A stretch of DNA of 5,819 nt, taken from contig JAKCAB010000381.1 of NCBI GenBank assembly GCA_021839785.1, positions 1 through 5,819 of the forward strand, in the 5' to 3' direction. Below, one piece after another: positions 1 through 5,819 of the stretch. Origin of the DNA: a bacterium (GTDB lineage: Bacteria; Verrucomicrobiota; Verrucomicrobiae; Limisphaerales; J093). Position numbers and translations under genes: made by a program. Under the pieces are notes generated by a model. It was not told where the DNA came from. It was given only the letters and a program-made list of their open reading frames with translations, and made no database searches. How positions within the stretch are numbered: position 1 is the stretch's first letter; every line of letters begins with the position of its first letter.

Positions 1-1270
1 CTTTGCCGCGGAAGCCAACGACCGGCTCAGCCTCGCTGCGATTGGCGCCGGCGGCCAGGCCCGCGCCGACCTCGATCAAATGCCCGCCGACGCGATCAAT
101 GTGGTCGCGCTGTGCGACGTGGACCAGGCCCGCGCCGGCGATACTTACCGGAAATACCCGCAGGCCAAGCGCTTCACGGACTTCCGCCGCATGCTCGACG
201 AGATGGACAAAGGCATCGACGCCGTTCTGGTGGGCACGCCGGATCACACGCACGCCGTGGCGGCGGTGGCCGCGATGGAGCGGGGCAAGGCCGTTTATTG
301 CGAGAAGCCGCTCACCCGCACCGTGCATGAGGCGCGCGTGATGCGCGAAACCGCCTTGCGCACCAAGGTCGTGACGCAAATGGGCAACCAAGGCTCGGCC
401 ACGGCGGGCTTGCGCCGCGCGGTGGAGCTGGCCTGGGGCGGCGTCATCGGCGAAATCCGCGAGGCGCACGTGTGGTTCGACGGCGGCAACGGCCCGCTCG
501 AGCGCCCGAAAGACACCCCGCCGGTGCCGCCAACGCTGGACTGGGACCTCTGGCTCGGCCCCGCCGAATTCCGACCTTACAGCCCGCAATACCTGCCGGG
601 CAGTTGGCGCGGGTGGCGGGCGTTTGGCAGCGGCATCGTCGGCGACTTCGGCTGCCACACCGGCAACCTCATGTTCCGCGCGCTTCACCTGGAGCGGTTG
701 TGGAATTTTCCCGAAGGGCAGAAGCCGGAGCGGGTGATCATCCGCGTCGAGGCGCACCCGTCGGAGGTGAACTTGGAAGGCTATCCGCGTTCGTCGCGCG
801 CGGCGCTCGACCTCCCAGCGCGCGGCGACTTGCCACCGGTGAAGTTGACCATCAATGCCAAGGAGAAACCGTCGGCAGACTTGATGCTGGGCTATCCGCA
901 AGCGGGCTGGGGCGATCTGCTGGTGGGGTCCAAAGGGTCGATTTACTCGGACTGCCCGTGGAACACGCATTATGTGCTGCTGCCCGAAAGCAAGTTCGAG
1001 AACTTCAAGGAAGGCCCGCCGCAGAGTCTCCCGCGCGTGGGCAGCCATCACGCCGAGTGGGTCGAGGCGTGCAAAGGTCGGGGCAAGACCTTCTCTCCTT
1101 TCGAAATGGGCGGTCCGCTGACCGAAATCATGCAACTGACGAACCTTGCCGCGCTCGTGGAAGGGCCGATCGAGTACGACACGGTCAGCGGTCGCATCCT
1201 GAATTCCGAGCGGGCGAACGAACTGCTGCATCGCCAATACCGTCCGGGCTGGAGTCTTGGAAAGGCGTGA
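1..1270 (+). CDS. Gfo/Idh/MocA-family NAD(P)-dependent oxidoreductase, 5' partial
   Basis: Reading from base 2, 422 residues are visible up to the TGA at 1268-1270. The frame is open to the left edge, and residues 15-20 read GAGGQA, the Rossmann dinucleotide-binding glycine motif. The ATG at 80 lies after this motif, so it cannot be the start; the real N-terminus is outside the window. Further family marks are CDVD at the end of the second beta strand (about residues 38-41), TPDHTH (about 79-84), CEKPL with the conserved catalytic-site lysine at about 102, and GDFGCHTGN at about 214-222, whose histidine is the usual second active-site residue. The family oxidises or reduces sugars, inositols and related polyols with NAD(P). 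Substrate cannot be told from sequence. Many PVC and Bacteroidota members carry an export signal, but that part is not visible here. The downstream gene is convergent, so this gene ends its transcription unit. Family is secure; specificity is unknown. Confidence 0.93.
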   Translation, partial: FAAEANDRLSLAAIGAGGQARADLDQMPADAINVVALCDVDQARAGDTYRKYPQAKRFTDFRRMLDEMDKGIDAVLVGTPDHTHAVAAVAAMERGKAVYCEKPLTRTVHEARVMRETALRTKVVTQMGNQGSATAGLRRAVELAWGGVIGEIREAHVWFDGGNGPLERPKDTPPVPPTLDWDLWLGPAEFRPYSPQYLPGSWRGWRAFGSGIVGDFGCHTGNLMFRALHLERLWNFPEGQKPERVIIRVEAHPSEVNLEGYPRSSRAALDLPARGDLPPVKLTINAKEKPSADLMLGYPQAGWGDLLVGSKGSIYSDCPWNTHYVLLPESKFENFKEGPPQSLPRVGSHHAEWVEACKGRGKTFSPFEMGGPLTEIMQLTNLAALVEGPIEYDTVSGRILNSERANELLHRQYRPGWSLGKA

Positions 1271-1316
1271 ATCGGTGATGTCGCCGGTGCCCGTTGAGCG
1301 CACGCAGGAACGAGAG

Positions 1317-1382
1317 CGCGGTCTCGGTGGTGGTCAAACCTCGACGACAGGGTTCCTGAGTTCGCCGATTCCCGAGACCGCG
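1317..1382. repeat. Perfect 11-bp inverted repeat at the convergent gene junction
   Basis: CGCGGTCTCGG at 1317-1327 is the exact reverse complement of CCGAGACCGCG at 1372-1382, separated by 44 nt. The left arm lies in the 63-bp gap between the two convergent genes, and the right arm lies in the last codons of the minus-strand gene. Either transcript could form the stem. The loop is long and no T-tract follows on either strand, so this is not a standard intrinsic terminator. A role in shielding or ending the converging transcripts is inference. Nothing else was seen in 1271-1333. Confidence 0.5.
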
Positions 1383-2215
1383 ATGGCCACCTCGTCGCCC
1401 GCCTGAAGCGCGAAGTCGTCTGGCGGCACCGCGCCCGTGCCGGTGAGCAAGACCGCCCCGTTTGGGAACGCGTTCGACCGAAACAGCCAGCCCGCCAGCT
1501 CGGTGAAACTACGCTTGATTCGGTTCACGTCGGTTTGCCCGGCGAAGACTTCGGTGCGGTCGCGGCGGATGCGGACGCCGATCGTCCAACGCCGCGCCGT
1601 GGCCTCGTCCACGCCGAGCAGGATCCACGGACCCAGCGCGCAGGAACGCTCGTAGATTTTCGCCTGCGGCAGGTAGAGCAAATTCTCGCCTTCGATATCG
1701 CGGGCGCTCAGGTCGTTCCCGATCGTGCAGCCGACGACTTCGCCGCGGGCGTTGAGCACCAGCGCAAGTTCCGGTTCCGGTACCGTCCAGCGCGAATCGT
1801 GTCGCACGCCGATGGCCTCGCCCGGACCAACCACCTTTTCCGCCAGCGCCTTGAAAAAGAGTTCCGGCCGTTCGGCCTCGTAAACCCGATCGTAGGCGGA
1901 CGCGCTGAACGTGGATTCTTCCATCCGGGCCACCTTGCTGCGCAGGTAAGTGACACCCGCGGCCCAGACTTCCTGGCGGTCCACCGGCGCCAGCAGGCGC
2001 ACGGCCGCGAGCGGTTTTCGCGGCAGGTCGCGTCGCAGCGCCTGGCCGATCGCCTCGGTCGGCGACGCCGCGTTGAGCACCTCGGCCACCGAGGTCCAGC
2101 CGGCCGGTGTGAGGTCAGCCACGGTCTGGTCGTCCAAGACCGCTCCGATGGCCACGCGGTCGGTCGCGCCTGGCGATTTGTCCGTGCGTTCGGTGAAACG
2201 GCAAAGTTGGATCAC
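1334..2215 (-). CDS. FAH-superfamily enzyme, probable 2-keto-3-deoxy-D-arabinonate dehydratase-like
   Basis: This frame encodes 293 residues if started at the GTG at 2215-2213, giving an N-terminus MIQLCRF that fits the MKLFRV-type start I recall for Sulfolobus KdaD. The frame stays open up to an ATG at 2362, but that would add 49 unlike residues and overlap the divergent gene. The FAH-fold metal site is visible: EPE (E147, E149) and D168 in GNDLSARD, each four positions after the Mg ligands I recall for KdaD (E143, E145, D164). Other shared blocks are YDRVYEAERPELFFKA, DIEGEN, LPQAKIY (K186) and the C-terminal GTGAVP. KdaD removes water from 2-keto-3-deoxy-D-arabinonate to give 2-oxoglutarate semialdehyde in oxidative pentose catabolism. 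Generic fumarylacetoacetate hydrolase names are less apt. No Shine-Dalgarno sequence precedes the GTG. Fold and metal site are confident; the exact substrate is inferred from recalled similarity, and another 2-keto-3-deoxy sugar acid is possible. Confidence 0.85.
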   Translation of the reverse strand: MIQLCRFTERTDKSPGATDRVAIGAVLDDQTVADLTPAGWTSVAEVLNAASPTEAIGQALRRDLPRKPLAAVRLLAPVDRQEVWAAGVTYLRSKVARMEESTFSASAYDRVYEAERPELFFKALAEKVVGPGEAIGVRHDSRWTVPEPELALVLNARGEVVGCTIGNDLSARDIEGENLLYLPQAKIYERSCALGPWILLGVDEATARRWTIGVRIRRDRTEVFAGQTDVNRIKRSFTELAGWLFRSNAFPNGAVLLTGTGAVPPDDFALQAGDEVAIAVSGIGELRNPVVEV

Positions 2216-2350
2216 GTTCGGGAGCGTACCGGCCGGTTCGGGGAAGGCACGCAGTTTCGGGGGGCCACGCGGGTGCACGTTGTCCCCGCTAAGAAAGTTC
2301 CCGATTCCCCCCTCTTCCCAGCGTTGTGAGTCTTCGGCTAAACTGTTGCG
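2216..2350. promoter_or_regulatory. Divergent intergenic region between the FAH-fold and squalene/phytoene synthase genes
   Basis: The two divergent genes start at 2215 (minus) and 2351 (plus), so both promoters should fall in or near these 135 bp. I find no convincing -35/-10 pair on either strand. The best plus-strand candidate is TAAACT at 2339-2344, a weak -10-like hexamer that would put transcription start close to the GTG. A 15-base all-pyrimidine run lies at 2305-2319, and a G6 run at 2259-2264 could pair with C6 at 2307-2312. The assignment as regulatory rests on gene layout, not on a recognised motif. Confidence 0.35.
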
Positions 2351-5754
<3,404 letters not shown>

Positions 5755-5766
5755 ACGGGACCCGGC

Positions 5767-5819
5767 ATGAGCGAACCCGCCTTGGATTGGCCAGCCTTGG
5801 AGCGACTCCGCACGGCGTT
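5767..5819 (+). CDS. Start of an unidentified reading frame, 3' partial
   Basis: An ATG at 5767 opens a frame that stays open to the window end, giving 17 residues beginning MSEPALDWPALERL. It starts 12 bp after the ligA stop on the same strand, and GGGA at 5757-5760, six bases upstream, is a weak Shine-Dalgarno candidate. The spacing suggests it is the third gene of the synthase-ligA transcription unit. The visible part is too short for any family assignment, and I do not name a product. Confidence 0.55.
   Translation, partial: MSEPALDWPALERLRTA

Noticed and set aside
80..82. ATG at 80 as the start of the oxidoreductase
   Set aside because: The Rossmann glycine motif GAGGQA is encoded upstream in the same open frame, so this ATG is internal.
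472..1278. A 268-codon plus-strand frame overlapping the oxidoreductase
   Set aside because: It is an Arg/Ala/Gly-rich out-of-frame shadow of the Gfo/Idh/MocA gene, whose own frame carries all the family motifs.
1271..1333. Intrinsic terminator in the convergent gap
   Set aside because: There is no short-loop GC stem followed by a T-run on either strand; only the long-loop inverted repeat was found.
1535..2329. A 264-codon plus-strand frame opposite the FAH-fold gene
   Set aside because: It is an antisense shadow; the minus strand holds the EPE...D metal site and full family similarity.

Overview
The window is GC-rich, gene-dense bacterial chromosome. It holds four clearly recognisable protein genes and the first codons of a fifth. 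I see no RNA genes, CRISPR array, insertion sequence or phage genes. The best guess for the source is Verrucomicrobiota or a neighbouring PVC-type lineage. The reasons are an unusually long LigA with several inserted segments, a Gfo/Idh/MocA oxidoreductase of the type abundant in those phyla, GTG starts, and little sign of Shine-Dalgarno sequences. This placement rests on remembered family resemblance, not on a search.

Layout: (1) bases 1-1270, plus strand: a Gfo/Idh/MocA-family NAD(P)-dependent oxidoreductase whose true start lies outside the window, because the Rossmann glycine motif is upstream of the first in-frame ATG. (2) bases 1334-2215, minus strand: a FAH-fold enzyme whose residues line up best, from memory, with archaeal 2-keto-3-deoxy-D-arabinonate dehydratase. 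It converges on gene 1, with a 63-bp gap and a perfect 11-bp inverted repeat at the junction. (3) a 135-bp divergent intergenic stretch, 2216-2350. (4) bases 2351-3364, plus strand: a squalene/phytoene synthase-family protein. (5) bases 3361-5754, plus strand: NAD-dependent DNA ligase LigA, overlapping gene 4 by ATGA. (6) from 5767, plus strand: the start of another reading frame, cut by the window end, 12 bp after ligA.

Genes 4, 5 and probably 6 look like one transcription unit. It joins an isoprenoid enzyme (first committed C30/C40 step) to an essential replication enzyme. Genes 1 and 2 both look like sugar or sugar-acid catabolism but are on opposite strands, so a shared pathway is only a suggestion.

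The most interesting feature is inside ligA. A roughly 70-bp imperfect palindrome, built from CGCGAAG/CTTCGCG units at 9-nt spacing, sits in frame between the second and third cysteines of the zinc finger and lengthens that loop to 42 residues. It looks like a mobile palindromic element accepted inside an essential protein gene, analogous to Rickettsia palindromic elements. LigA also has extra segments before the catalytic lysine and within the helix-hairpin-helix domain, a divergent motif V, and a C-terminal QSSLF that resembles a sliding-clamp-binding peptide.
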